DNA from: JAKFEW01 sp036675505 | GTDB lineage: Bacteria; Cyanobacteriota; Sericytochromatia; S15B-MN24; JAQBPE01 | Assembly: GCA_036675505.1 (NCBI GenBank) | Contig: JAKFEW010000020.1 | Coordinates: 1 to 64,000 of the forward strand | DNA: 64,000 nt | Direction: 5' to 3' | Part shown: positions 25,433 to 32,508 of the stretch, piece after piece | Position numbering within the stretch: position 1 is the first letter of the stretch | Layout of the letters: each line of letters opens with the position of its first letter | Notes under the pieces: model-generated | What the model was told of the DNA's origin: nothing | What the model saw: only the letters and a program-made list of their open reading frames with translations | The model's database searches: none | Made by a program: the position numbers and the translations under genes

Positions 25433-26947
25433 CTAAGGCTTGAGCTCGCGCACCACGCCGAAGGTGTCGGCCTTGGCCTCGGCGTCGAGCAGCAGGGTCT
25501 GGGCCAGCGCGCCCACCATGCTGTACATGGCCGCGCTCAGGCGCGACTTCTGGTCGGTGCCGCCGGTCTCGCGCGTCAGGCCGAGGTCTGTGAGCACCTC
25601 GCCGTTCTTCTCGAGGCCCTCCGGGTCGTCCGGGATCAGGTAGGCCTGGACGCAGAAGTCGGGCAGGTCCGCGCCGCGCTTCACCTGGAAGCCGGTGCCC
25701 GCGAGGTACGGCTTGCCGTCGAAGGCGCGCGGGTCGGCCCGCAGCCTGGCGCTCGTGGCCTCGCGCATGCGGCGCAGGACGTCGATCATCGCGGCGTGGG
25801 CAGGCTCGGCGGCGCCCGCGTAGCGCGGCGCGAAGGTCGGGTCGATCAACACGCCGGCGAGGTCCATCCGCGCGAGCAGCCGGTGGGCCATCTGACGCGC
25901 GAGCATGGTCCGGCGGGCGGGCGGCAGCTTGTCCGCACCGGTGGCCTGCGCGGCCTCGCGCAGCTCGCCGACGAGCGAAAGCAGCACGGCCTTGAGCTCG
26001 GGCACGATCAGGCGGGCGCCCGCGAGCTTCTCGGCCACCGCGTCGGCGCCGCCCTCGCCGAGCGCGGCTTCCAGCCGCGTGACGAAGCAGGCCTGCAGGT
26101 AGCGCGTGACGAGGGCCGTGTCCTCGTCGGCCGTGCGCGCGGCGGCCTCGCCCGCGACGGCCGCTAGCAGGTTGGGGCGCAGGCGCGGGTCGGTGAAGGC
26201 CGGTGAGCCGCGGTCGGCGGCCGGCACGCGCACGGCGAAGAGCACGTTGCCGACCATCGAGAGCGGCACCTCGACCGCGAAGCCACCCGCCGCGTCGCTC
26301 TTCACGACGGTGCCGACCGGCCGGCCCGTGCGCAGGTCGATCGGCAGCACGGCGGCACCGGCCACCGGCCGCAGCTCGCCGGGCGGGATCGCGGCCTGGG
26401 CGAGCCTGAAGCGCGGGATCGCGAGGCCCAGGGCCGGCGCCAGCCCGGCGCCGTTCTGGCCTGCCACGCCCGCGCCGTTGTCGGTGATGAGCCCGCCGGC
26501 GTTGTTGCTGACGATGCCCGCGCCGTTGTCGGTGATGAGCCCGCCGCCCTGGTCCGAGACCAGCGCGCCGCCCGCGTCGGAGAGCAGGCCCGCGCCATTG
26601 TCGGTGATCAGGCCGGGGGCCTGCGCGGCGAGGATCCCGCCGCCGAGGTCCGAGAGCAGCCGGCCCGTGCCGGTGAGCGCGACGCCCTCGCCTGTGGCGG
26701 CCGCGAGCCCGAGGTCGACGAGGTAGCGCGCGTCGAGCCTGACGCCGCCCCTGAGCGTGGCGTAGGGCCCCGCGGCCCGCGGCACGGGCACGGCGGCCGA
26801 AGTGGCCGGGCCCGCGGCCCTGGGCGTCGGGCTGCCCTTCACGCGCACGGCCGCCGCCGAGGCTTTCGGCTTCGGCGGGCTGGTCTCGGTCCGGCAGGCG
26901 GCGAGCAGCACGACGGCTGCGAGCAGGGTCAGGGGCAGACGGGACAT
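25433..26947 (-). CDS. Lipoprotein with octapeptide (LITDNGAG) repeats
   Basis: A 504-residue protein. ATG 26947 gives a signal peptide with lipobox LAAC (Cys18); the frame extends further, but over the divergent mnmE promoter. Residues about 97-168 are nine tandem octads such as LITDNGAG, LLSDAGGA and LVSDQGGG, with a hydrophobic residue at positions 1-2 and Asp/Asn/Gly after. This strict 8-residue period suits a small beta-helix or solenoid. The remaining 330 residues have no recognised domain, although ..VVKSDAAGGFAVEVPLSMVGNVLFAVRVP.. looks like a carboxypeptidase-regulatory-like beta module. It is divergent from mnmE with 46 bp between starts. Confidence 0.75.
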   Translation of the reverse strand: MSRLPLTLLAAVVLLAACRTETSPPKPKASAAAVRVKGSPTPRAAGPATSAAVPVPRAAGPYATLRGGVRLDARYLVDLGLAAATGEGVALTGTGRLLSDLGGGILAAQAPGLITDNGAGLLSDAGGALVSDQGGGLITDNGAGIVSNNAGGLITDNGAGVAGQNGAGLAPALGLAIPRFRLAQAAIPPGELRPVAGAAVLPIDLRTGRPVGTVVKSDAAGGFAVEVPLSMVGNVLFAVRVPAADRGSPAFTDPRLRPNLLAAVAGEAAARTADEDTALVTRYLQACFVTRLEAALGEGGADAVAEKLAGARLIVPELKAVLLSLVGELREAAQATGADKLPPARRTMLARQMAHRLLARMDLAGVLIDPTFAPRYAGAAEPAHAAMIDVLRRMREATSARLRADPRAFDGKPYLAGTGFQVKRGADLPDFCVQAYLIPDDPEGLEKNGEVLTDLGLTRETGGTDQKSRLSAAMYSMVGALAQTLLLDAEAKADTFGVVRELKP

Positions 26948-26993
26948 GGCGACTCCTGTCGCTTGTGTACCCGCTGGCTGGTACCCTGTAGGC

Positions 26994-28376
26994 ATGCACC
27001 CCACCGACACGATCGCCGCCCTCGCGACCGCGCTCGGCCCCGGCGCCGTCGCGATCGTGCGCCTGTCGGGCCCGGACGCCGTCGCGATCGCCGAGCGGCT
27101 CTTCCGCACCGGCACGGGCCTGGCGCCGCGCGTGCCGCTCGGCCAGCGCGCGAGCCACCGCGTGCACCATGGCTGGCTGGTCGACCCCGTGAGCGGGGCC
27201 CGGCTCGACGAGGCGCTCGTGCTCGTGATGCGCGGCCCGAAGAGCTTCACGGGCGAGGACGTGGTCGAGCTGCAGACCCACGGCGGCGCGGCGGCGGGCG
27301 GCGTGCTCAGGGCCTGCCTGCGCGCGGGCGCCCGCCTCGCGGCGGCCGGCGAGTTCACCAAGCGCGCGTTCCTGAACGGCCGGCTCGACCTGGCCCAGGC
27401 CGAGGCGGTCGGCGACCTCGTCGAGGCGCGCACCGAGCGCGCGCTGGCGCTCGCGCTCGGCCAGCTCGAGGGCCGGCTCTCGCGCGACGTGCGCGCGGCG
27501 CGCGACGCGCTGGTCGGCCTTGCCGCCAGGCTGGAAGCGGCGATCGACTACCCGGACGAGATCGAGGACGTGGGGCGGCCCGAGCTCCTGGCGCTGCTGG
27601 ACGACGTGGCGGGCCAGCTGGCCGGCTTCTTGGCCACGGCCAGGCAGGGGCAGGTGATGCGCGAGGGGGCCGCGCTCGCGATCGTGGGCCGGCCCAACGT
27701 GGGCAAGTCCAGCTTGCTCAACGCGCTGCTCGGCCGCGATCGCGCGATCGTGACCGACGTGCCCGGCACCACGCGCGACGTGCTCGAGGAGACGCTCGAT
27801 CTCCAGGGCGTGCCTTTCCGCGTCGTGGACACGGCCGGCATCCGCGAAACCACCGACGTGGTCGAGGCGATCGGCGTGGCGCGCTCGCGCGAGGCGCTGG
27901 CGGCCGCCGATCTCGTGGCGCTGGTCGTCGACCTCACGGCGGGCGTCGGCGCGGCCGAGCGGGCGCTCGCCCGCGAGGCGGGCGCGCGCCCGCTGGTGGT
28001 GGTCGGCAACAAGCGCGACGCGTATCCGGGCGACGCGTTGGCCATGCTGGCGCCGCTGGGCGGGCGGCCGGTGGCGGTCTCGGCCCTGACCGGCGACGGC
28101 CTGCCCGAGCTCGGCCGGGCGCTGGTCGAGGCGGCGCTGGGCGGGCCCGCGGGCGGCGTCTCGCCCACGGCGGTGAACGCGCGCCATCGCCTGAGCCTCC
28201 AGGCCGCCCAGGAGCGGCTCGCGGCCGCCCGCGAGGCCGCCAGCGCCGGCCTCGCCGCGGACTTCGTGGCCTGGGACGTCAAGGAGGCGATCGCCGCGAT
28301 GGGCGAGGTCACCGGCGATGCGATCGCCGAGGAGGTGATCGACGAGGTCTTCCGCCGCTTCTGCGTGGGAAAGTAA
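26994..28376 (+). CDS. mnmE: tRNA modification GTPase MnmE
   Basis: A 460-residue GTPase that with MnmG installs cmnm5 groups on wobble U34 of certain tRNAs. ATG 26994 gives MHPTDTIAALATALGPGAVAIVRLSGP, the tetrahydrofolate-binding N-terminal domain. G1 GRPNVGKSS lies near residue 232, then switch II DTAGIRET and G4 NKRD. The C-terminal FCVGK carries the catalytic cysteine (family form FCIGK). The longer open frame upstream overlaps the divergent lipoprotein and is rejected. Confidence 0.98.
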   Translation: MHPTDTIAALATALGPGAVAIVRLSGPDAVAIAERLFRTGTGLAPRVPLGQRASHRVHHGWLVDPVSGARLDEALVLVMRGPKSFTGEDVVELQTHGGAAAGGVLRACLRAGARLAAAGEFTKRAFLNGRLDLAQAEAVGDLVEARTERALALALGQLEGRLSRDVRAARDALVGLAARLEAAIDYPDEIEDVGRPELLALLDDVAGQLAGFLATARQGQVMREGAALAIVGRPNVGKSSLLNALLGRDRAIVTDVPGTTRDVLEETLDLQGVPFRVVDTAGIRETTDVVEAIGVARSREALAAADLVALVVDLTAGVGAAERALAREAGARPLVVVGNKRDAYPGDALAMLAPLGGRPVAVSALTGDGLPELGRALVEAALGGPAGGVSPTAVNARHRLSLQAAQERLAAAREAASAGLAADFVAWDVKEAIAAMGEVTGDAIAEEVIDEVFRRFCVGK

Positions 28377-28511
28377 GCGCCGCGGCCGCCAACGGCCCGT
28401 CCGTAGACAAGCCCTGGGCGGGCGGGCGCGGCCGGTTCGGGGCAGCCGTCGCTGGGTATGCCTTAGGTGGTGTCCTGCGGCGGTCTGCCGCAGCCGACCT
28501 GGAGGTTCCCG

Positions 28512-29498
28512 ATGAGCGCCAAGCGGTTCTTGCCCCTGTTCCTGACGGCCGGGCTCGTGGTGGTGGTGGGCTGTGATCTGGCCGTGACGCCGACCACGCC
28601 GGCCTCGACCAGGCCCGCGAAGGGCACCGACAAGGGCAAGAAGGGGGCGAGCCCCTCGCCCTCGCCGACCGCGACCGCCAGCGCGTCGCCAGGCGCCCAG
28701 GCCACCACCGCGCCGACCGGCTCGCCGAGCCTGGCGCCGGGCGTGCCGGCCAGCGCGGCCGAGGTCGACGCCGCCACGGTCTTCCCCTTCACCGAGGCCG
28801 GCGTGCGCTGGCACTACAAGCTGCTCATCAAGGCCGGCGCGATCCAGCTGCCCGGCACGCTCGTGATCGAGTGCCAGGCGATCACGAACGAGGGCGCGGA
28901 CGTGCGCAGCATCTTCAACATCGACATGAGCAAGGCGCCCTTGCCCGGCGCCAGCGCGGGCGGCCCCAAGACGATCGACAACGTGCAGGCGATCAAGAAG
29001 GGCGGCTCGACGAACCCTTACACCCAGATCGTCGGCAAGCTGTTCGACGGCGGCGGCCTGGCCGCGGCGGGCACGCAGGCCACGGCGCCGCCGAGCCCGG
29101 CGGCGCCTGTGAACACCAAAGAGACGATCACGGTCGCGGGCAAGTCCTACAACACGGTGCGCCAGAAGTTCAAGAACAACCTCTCGGGCACCGACGTCGA
29201 GTTCGACCTCTACATGACCGCCGCCGACGGCATGGTCAAAGAAGGCGTCAAGTCGAAGAAGCTGCCGGCCACCTTGCTGCCGCCGCAGGCCGCCATGCTC
29301 GCGAGCCTCGGCCTCGACATGACCCTCGACCTCGAGAAGAAGGAGAAGGGCACGCCCTCGACCCCCTTGCCGCCGTCGTCGAGCCCGGGCACGCAGGCCT
29401 CGTCCTCGCCGCAGCCCTCGTCCTCGCCCGCCGCGAGCCCGTCGGCCTCCGCCGATCCGAGCGCCTCGCCTGCCGCGTCGGCGAGCCCCGCGTCGTAA
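28512..29498 (+). CDS. Lipoprotein with SASP-rich tail (paralog 1 of 3)
   Basis: A 328-residue lipoprotein. GGAGGT at 28501-28506 supports ATG 28512; lipobox VVGC gives Cys21. A Thr/Ser/Pro linker is followed by a domain beginning ..VFPFTEAGVRWHYKLLIKAG.. and containing ..KETITVAGKSYNTVRQKFKNN... The C-terminal 45 residues repeat S-A-S-P / S-S-P motifs. The core aligns with the next two genes around a (G)-x-K/R-W-x-Y entry strand and a TITVAGKSY / SITVKAGTY strand. The fold and function are unknown; a beta-rich envelope domain is likely. Confidence 0.7.
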   Translation: MSAKRFLPLFLTAGLVVVVGCDLAVTPTTPASTRPAKGTDKGKKGASPSPSPTATASASPGAQATTAPTGSPSLAPGVPASAAEVDAATVFPFTEAGVRWHYKLLIKAGAIQLPGTLVIECQAITNEGADVRSIFNIDMSKAPLPGASAGGPKTIDNVQAIKKGGSTNPYTQIVGKLFDGGGLAAAGTQATAPPSPAAPVNTKETITVAGKSYNTVRQKFKNNLSGTDVEFDLYMTAADGMVKEGVKSKKLPATLLPPQAAMLASLGLDMTLDLEKKEKGTPSTPLPPSSSPGTQASSSPQPSSSPAASPSASADPSASPAASASPAS

Positions 29499-29517
29499 CA
29501 CCCTTTCAGCGCTGCCG

Positions 29518-29546
29518 GCCGCCCGGGACCTCAGGTCCCGGGCGGC
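29518..29546 (+). terminator. Hairpin terminator after the first paralogous lipoprotein
   Basis: Perfect 13-bp stem (29518-29530 with 29534-29546), loop TCA, followed by TTCGCTTG. The T tract is poor, so termination may be partial. Confidence 0.65.
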
Positions 29547-29565
29547 TTCGCTTGCGCCTGGCTGG

Positions 29566-29585
29566 TTAAAGGTGGTGTAATTTCT
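29566..29585 (+). promoter_or_regulatory. Phased TTAA-type repeat upstream of lipoprotein paralog 2
   Basis: TTAAA at 29566 and GTAAT at 29577 are 11 bp apart, 40-56 bases before the ATG at 29622. Weak member of the element family. Confidence 0.35.
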
Positions 29586-29621
29586 GACCTGATCTCAGGA
29601 AATCACGATAGGAGAATCGTC

Positions 29622-30347
29622 ATGTCGAAGAACATCCTGCTGGCCTGCCTGTTCGCGGCGATCGCCGCGGCCGGCTGCACGGCCTCGATGAACGCCAACG
29701 TCACCCCCGGCCTGCCCGGCGCCTCGGCCAGCCCCACGGCGGCCGCCTCGGGCACCCCCACCGTGAGCGCCTCGGCGGCCGTCAGCGTCGGCGCCTCGAC
29801 CGCGCCTGCGACCTCGGCTGCGCCCGTGGCGGGCAACGTCGACGCCGCGGCGGCGGCGCTCTACAAGCTCGGCCGCAAGTGGACGTACGAGGGCACCACC
29901 GAATCGGCCGGCACCAAGACCACCGCGCTGATCACGCGTGAGGTGACCAAGGTCGAGGGCACGAAGGCCTGGATCAAGACCACCACGACGGTCGCCAGCA
30001 ACACCAGCGATTCGACCGAGGTCGTCGATCTTGCCAAGCAGGTGAACGAGATCGATGAGGCCATCAAGGGCGACGACGGCAAGGCCAACTACACCTGGAC
30101 GCAGAAGTCCGTCGGCACCGAGAGCATCACGGTCAAGGCCGGCACCTACACGGCGACGAAGTACGTGGGCACCCTCACCGCCACCGCCGACAACAAGAGC
30201 GTGCCCGCCGGCACCACCCAGGACGCTACCTACTGGGTCAACGCCGAGGTCGGCCTGATCAAGAACGATAACTCGGGCAGCATGTCGGTCAACGGGATGA
30301 CCATCACCTTCTCCTCGATCCTCGAACTCACCGCGTTCACGAAGTAG
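29622..30347 (+). CDS. Lipoprotein, paralog 2 of 3
   Basis: A 241-residue lipoprotein with Cys19 (AAGC), GGAG upstream and a Ser/Ala/Thr/Pro linker of about 50 residues. The domain starts ..YKLGRKWTYEGTTESAGTKTTALI.. and includes ..SVGTESITVKAGTYTATKYVGTLT.. and ..YWVNAEVGLIKNDN... The last two motifs recur in the third paralog (..ESITVPAGTYACLKTTST.., ..TWVNSGVGLVKALT..). The family is therefore a small envelope beta domain with an AGTY strand and a W-V-N-x-x-V-G-L strand. It is followed 8 bp later by paralog 3, with which it forms an operon. Confidence 0.75.
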   Translation: MSKNILLACLFAAIAAAGCTASMNANVTPGLPGASASPTAAASGTPTVSASAAVSVGASTAPATSAAPVAGNVDAAAAALYKLGRKWTYEGTTESAGTKTTALITREVTKVEGTKAWIKTTTTVASNTSDSTEVVDLAKQVNEIDEAIKGDDGKANYTWTQKSVGTESITVKAGTYTATKYVGTLTATADNKSVPAGTTQDATYWVNAEVGLIKNDNSGSMSVNGMTITFSSILELTAFTK

Positions 30348-30355
30348 GAGTCACC

Positions 30356-30967
30356 ATGAAGAAGCTGATCCTCACGGGCGCCCTCGCGGGCGCCGCCCTC
30401 CTCACCGGCTGCAGCGGCCTGCCCGGCATCCCCGGCCTCACCGGCAGCGCCGGCGCCGGGGCCGCCGGCGCGCCCGAGCTCAAGTCGCTCTACACCGCCG
30501 GCCGCAAGTGGGAGTACAACCTGACGGTCCTGGGGACCACCGACACGATGACCATGGAGGTCACCGAGGTCAAGGACAACAAGGCCACGCTCAAGACGAC
30601 CGTGAAGGGCAGCTCGTCCACCTCGACGATCGACCTGAACGACAAGGACGCCTTCGCGAAGATGAGCGGCGCCGCGGGCGGCGCCCAGACCAACGCGGGC
30701 GCGTCGTTCAAGGTCGGGCCGGTGAGCAACGAGTCGATCACCGTGCCCGCGGGCACCTACGCCTGCCTCAAGACGACCTCGACGTCGTCGCAGAGCCAGG
30801 GCGGCGTGACGATCGACATCACGTCGGAGACCTGGGTCAACAGCGGCGTGGGCCTCGTCAAGGCGCTCACCACCACCAAGACGGCGCTGCCGGCAGGCCT
30901 GCCGGCCGTGCCCGGCATGCCGGGCGGCGAGCAGAAGACCACGATGGAGCTCAAGAGCTTCAAGTAA
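30356..30967 (+). CDS. Lipoprotein, paralog 3 of 3
   Basis: A 203-residue lipoprotein with Cys19 (LTGC) and AGGAG upstream. It is the shortest of the three: a brief Gly/Pro linker, then ..LYTAGRKWEYNLTVLGTTDTMTMEVTEVKDNKATLKTT.., ..SITVPAGTYACLKTT.. and a C-terminal WVNSGVGLVK strand. It shares these positions with the gene just upstream (8-bp gap). Alternating polar/hydrophobic strands suggest a lipocalin- or LolA-like barrel, but this is only an impression. It converges on the subtilase gene with a 12-bp gap. Confidence 0.75.
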   Translation: MKKLILTGALAGAALLTGCSGLPGIPGLTGSAGAGAAGAPELKSLYTAGRKWEYNLTVLGTTDTMTMEVTEVKDNKATLKTTVKGSSSTSTIDLNDKDAFAKMSGAAGGAQTNAGASFKVGPVSNESITVPAGTYACLKTTSTSSQSQGGVTIDITSETWVNSGVGLVKALTTTKTALPAGLPAVPGMPGGEQKTTMELKSFK

Positions 30968-30979
30968 GCGCGTCGGCGG

Positions 30980-32191
30980 TCAGGGCGCCACTGCTGCCAG
31001 CGGGTCGATCTCGCCGTGGCCGTAGACGGCGTCCGGGCCCGGCTGGCCGCGGTCCGCAGCGGAGCTGAGCAGGCGCTCGCGCAGCTCGCTGGCCTTCAGG
31101 CCGGGCTTCGCCGCCCAGACCAGCGCGGCCACGCCGGCGACGAAAGGTGCGGCCATGCTGGTGCCGCTGCGCTGGGCGTAGAGCTTGCCCGGCACGGTCG
31201 AAAGCACGCCCACGCCGGGTGCCGTCACGCCGAGGTTGGCGCCACGGTTCGAGAAAGGCGCGAGCGCGCCTGCCTCGTCGGTCGCGCCCACGGCCAGCAC
31301 GCCAGGCAAGGCGGCCGGGAAGCCGACCGCCTCGCCGTCGTTGCCGGCCGCCGCGACGAGCAGCACGTCGGATTTCACGACGTCGGCGTAGAAGCCGCGC
31401 AGCGCGCTGTCGATCGCGGGCCCGCCCAGGCTCAGGTTCACGATCTTCGCGCCGCGCGCGATCGCCGAGGCCACGCCGCGCGCCGTGAGGTAGGCGTCGC
31501 CGCGGCCGGCGCCGTCGAGCACCTTGATCGCGAGCAGGCGGCAGGCCGGCGCGACGCCCGCGATGCCGATGCCGTTGTGGCTGGCCGCGCCGATGATGCC
31601 CGCGACATGGGTGCCGTGGCCACGGTCGTCGCTCGGGTCGTCGTCCTGGTTCACGAGGTCGGGGCCCGCCGTCACGCGGCCCTGGAGGTCGGGATGGGTC
31701 AGGTCGACGCCGGTGTCGACCACCGCGACCGTGACGCCCTGGCCGCGGGCGTGCGCCCAGGCCGCCGGCAGCCGCTTCTGCACGGGCCCGTACTGCAGCG
31801 ACCAGAACTCGTCGTCGGGGGCGCCTGCGGCCGGGCTCGCCTCGCTCGCGACCCAGCTGCGGTTCACGCCGACCTGCAGGGTGCCGCGCTGGCCGCGCAG
31901 GGCCTGGATCAGGCGCTCCTGCCAGCTGGGCTGGCCGAGGGCGAGCAGGTGGTAGTGGGTGCCTTTGAAGGCGAAGTGGGCCCTCGGCGTGGCGCCGGGC
32001 ACGCGCGGCGGGGTGGCCTCGCGGCTCGCGAGGATCAGCTCGGCGCGCTCGTGAGCCTGCGCGCGCGCAGGTGAGTCGGCGGCCGATCGGGCCAGGGGCG
32101 CGGTTGGCGCGGGCGCCTGGCCGCAGCCGAGCGCGGCGAGCAAGCTCGCGACGAGCAAGCTCGCGGCGATCCTGGGCGTGCGGTTGGCCAT
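30980..32191 (-). CDS. Subtilisin-like serine protease lipoprotein (S8)
   Basis: A 403-residue protease with lipobox ALGC (Cys23), so it is probably anchored in the envelope. A propeptide of about 100 residues precedes the S8 domain. The catalytic triad is Asp159 (AVVDTGVD), His192 (GHGTHVAG) and Ser345 (GTSMAAPFVAG), with the oxyanion Asn284 (AAGND). All are intact, so it should be active. GAGGAGG precedes ATG 32191. Four phased repeats at 32280-32323 lie upstream and may control it. The neighbouring lipoproteins are convergent. Confidence 0.95.
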   Translation of the reverse strand: MANRTPRIAASLLVASLLAALGCGQAPAPTAPLARSAADSPARAQAHERAELILASREATPPRVPGATPRAHFAFKGTHYHLLALGQPSWQERLIQALRGQRGTLQVGVNRSWVASEASPAAGAPDDEFWSLQYGPVQKRLPAAWAHARGQGVTVAVVDTGVDLTHPDLQGRVTAGPDLVNQDDDPSDDRGHGTHVAGIIGAASHNGIGIAGVAPACRLLAIKVLDGAGRGDAYLTARGVASAIARGAKIVNLSLGGPAIDSALRGFYADVVKSDVLLVAAAGNDGEAVGFPAALPGVLAVGATDEAGALAPFSNRGANLGVTAPGVGVLSTVPGKLYAQRSGTSMAAPFVAGVAALVWAAKPGLKASELRERLLSSAADRGQPGPDAVYGHGEIDPLAAVAP

Positions 32192-32279
32192 GGCACCTCC
32201 TCAGCGCGCGGCATCCTCGCGGGGTCGCGGCGGCTGGGCTCATGGTCCGCTCCGGGGCCGCCGATCTTGCGCAGTTCTG

Positions 32280-32323
32280 GGTAAGGGCTGGCTAAGAGTC
32301 GGTTAAGCCCTGGTCAAAACGCC
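32280..32323 (-). promoter_or_regulatory. Four 11-bp-phased direct repeats upstream of the subtilase
   Basis: Units start at 32280, 32291, 32302 and 32313. The first three read G-(G/C/T)-T-A-A-G and the fourth GTCAAA. On the coding strand they become CTTAACC, CTTAGCC, CTTACCC with TTTTGAC. This is the clearest member of the element family. Confidence 0.7.
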
Positions 32324-32325
32324 AG

Positions 32326-32508
32326 CTAGCAGCAGCGGTGGGGCTGGTCGAAGGCCTCGGTCCAGGCCTGCTTCACGGCCTCGCCGCGCGGCAGCGGCGC
32401 AGCCTGGCTGCAGGCGCAGGCGCGCATGCGGCGCTCGAGCGCGGCCTCGCCGGAGAGCTCGCGCAAGCAGGCCCAGAGCGCACGCAGCCCACCTTTGAGC
32501 CTGGCCAT
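32326..32508 (-). CDS. ybdD: Small CstA-associated protein (YbdD/YjiX family)
   Basis: A 60-residue protein starting at ATG 32508, which overlaps the cstA stop as TGATG. It ends in H-R-C-C; the terminal Cys-Cys after a basic residue and the linkage to CstA are hallmarks of the YbdD/YjiX (DUF466) family, which forms part of the pyruvate/peptide uptake system. The internal ..EAALERRMRACACSQ.. and ..GEAVKQAWTEAFDQ.. are more diverged than in enterobacteria. Confidence 0.75.
   Translation of the reverse strand: MARLKGGLRALWACLRELSGEAALERRMRACACSQAAPLPRGEAVKQAWTEAFDQPHRCC

Noticed and set aside
25413..29501. A 1362-codon open frame on the minus strand
   Set aside because: It runs across mnmE and lipoprotein genes on the other strand and in another frame; low-complexity Arg/Gly/Ala translation only.
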